From: Sulfurimonas sp. | GTDB lineage: Bacteria; Campylobacterota; Campylobacteria; Campylobacterales; Sulfurimonadaceae | DNA: 8,566 bases | Direction: 5' to 3' | Assembly (NCBI GenBank): GCA_015663215.1 | Contig: DQSP01000186.1 | Location: 1 to 8,566 of the forward strand | The notes under the pieces: generated by a model | What the model was told of the DNA's origin: nothing | What the model saw: only the letters and a program-made list of their open reading frames with translations | The model's database searches: none | Made by a program: the position numbers and the translations under genes | Part shown: positions 8,438 to 8,566 of the stretch, in pieces | Layout: each line of letters begins with the position of its first letter | Numbering within the stretch: the first letter of the stretch is position 1

Positions 8438-8566
8438 TATTTGACTAAATTTAGCTTTTACAGCTTCTTTAAACACTGGAACTTGAGACATAAGGTCTGA
8501 AGTCAACTCATCTTTAGCTTTAGAGAGAGACTGCTCAAACTCTAAATATTCACTAGCAAGTTCAGC
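8435..8566 (-). CDS. atpF': ATP synthase F0 subunit b', C-terminal end (cut by window edge)
   Basis: The last 43 codons and the TAA stop of a gene that enters from the right edge. The visible peptide runs from AELASEYLEFEQSLSKAKDE to VFKEAVKAKFSQI. It is charged and helical, as expected for the end of a stalk subunit. No membrane anchor is visible because the N-terminal part is outside the window. The identity rests mainly on position: Campylobacterota carry paired atpF' and atpF genes directly before atpH. The b' protein would dimerise with b to form the peripheral stalk. It ends 9 nt before the atpF start. Confidence 0.8.
   Translation of the reverse strand, partial: AELASEYLEFEQSLSKAKDELTSDLMSQVPVFKEAVKAKFSQI

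Overview
The window reads as a piece of a Campylobacterota (epsilonproteobacterial) chromosome, most like Sulfurimonas and its relatives. Reasons: AT-rich DNA; AtpA and AtpD sequences that closely resemble the epsilonproteobacterial versions as I remember them; paired b'/b stator genes; and the gene order atpF'-F-H-A-G-D-C followed by tolQ/exbB-tolR/exbD-tolA/tonB-tolB-pal. As I recall, Campylobacter jejuni has the same order around Cj0102 to Cj0113. The genus is an inference; no database search was run.

Every gene lies on the minus strand, so transcription runs from the right edge to the left edge. The right part (about 3116-8566) holds the 3' end of atpF' (b'), then complete atpF (b), atpH (delta), atpA (alpha), atpG (gamma), atpD (beta) and atpC (epsilon). 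Together these make the F1 catalytic head and the peripheral stalk of the proton-driven ATP synthase. Subunits a and c (atpB, atpE) are not in the window.

The left part (1-3111) holds the Tol-Pal envelope system. It has an inner-membrane proton-channel pair (TolQ/ExbB and TolR/ExbD), a single-pass energy-transducing protein (TolA/TonB-like), the periplasmic beta-propeller TolB, and the start of the lipoprotein Pal, which is cut by the left edge. ATP synthase and Tol-Pal both draw on the proton-motive force, and here they appear to share one transcript: atpC and tolQ are 4 nt apart with no terminator between them.

Spacing is very tight. Genes overlap or sit 0-21 nt apart, and Shine-Dalgarno sequences often lie inside the upstream gene's last codons or stop. 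The only real gap is 66 nt between tolB and pal, which carries a good extended -10 promoter, so pal probably has its own promoter. Three genes start at non-ATG codons (atpF GTG, atpA GTG, tolB TTG), each with a good ribosome-binding site. No stretch over 300 nt lacks a gene. I saw no tRNA, rRNA, insertion sequence, CRISPR array or sign of recent transfer. I do not see a new biological system here. The observations most worth a second look are the atp-tol fusion, an unusual Asp in the TolQ channel helix, a TolA-like protein without the usual transmembrane His, a hairpin around the atpD stop codon, and the promoter before pal.
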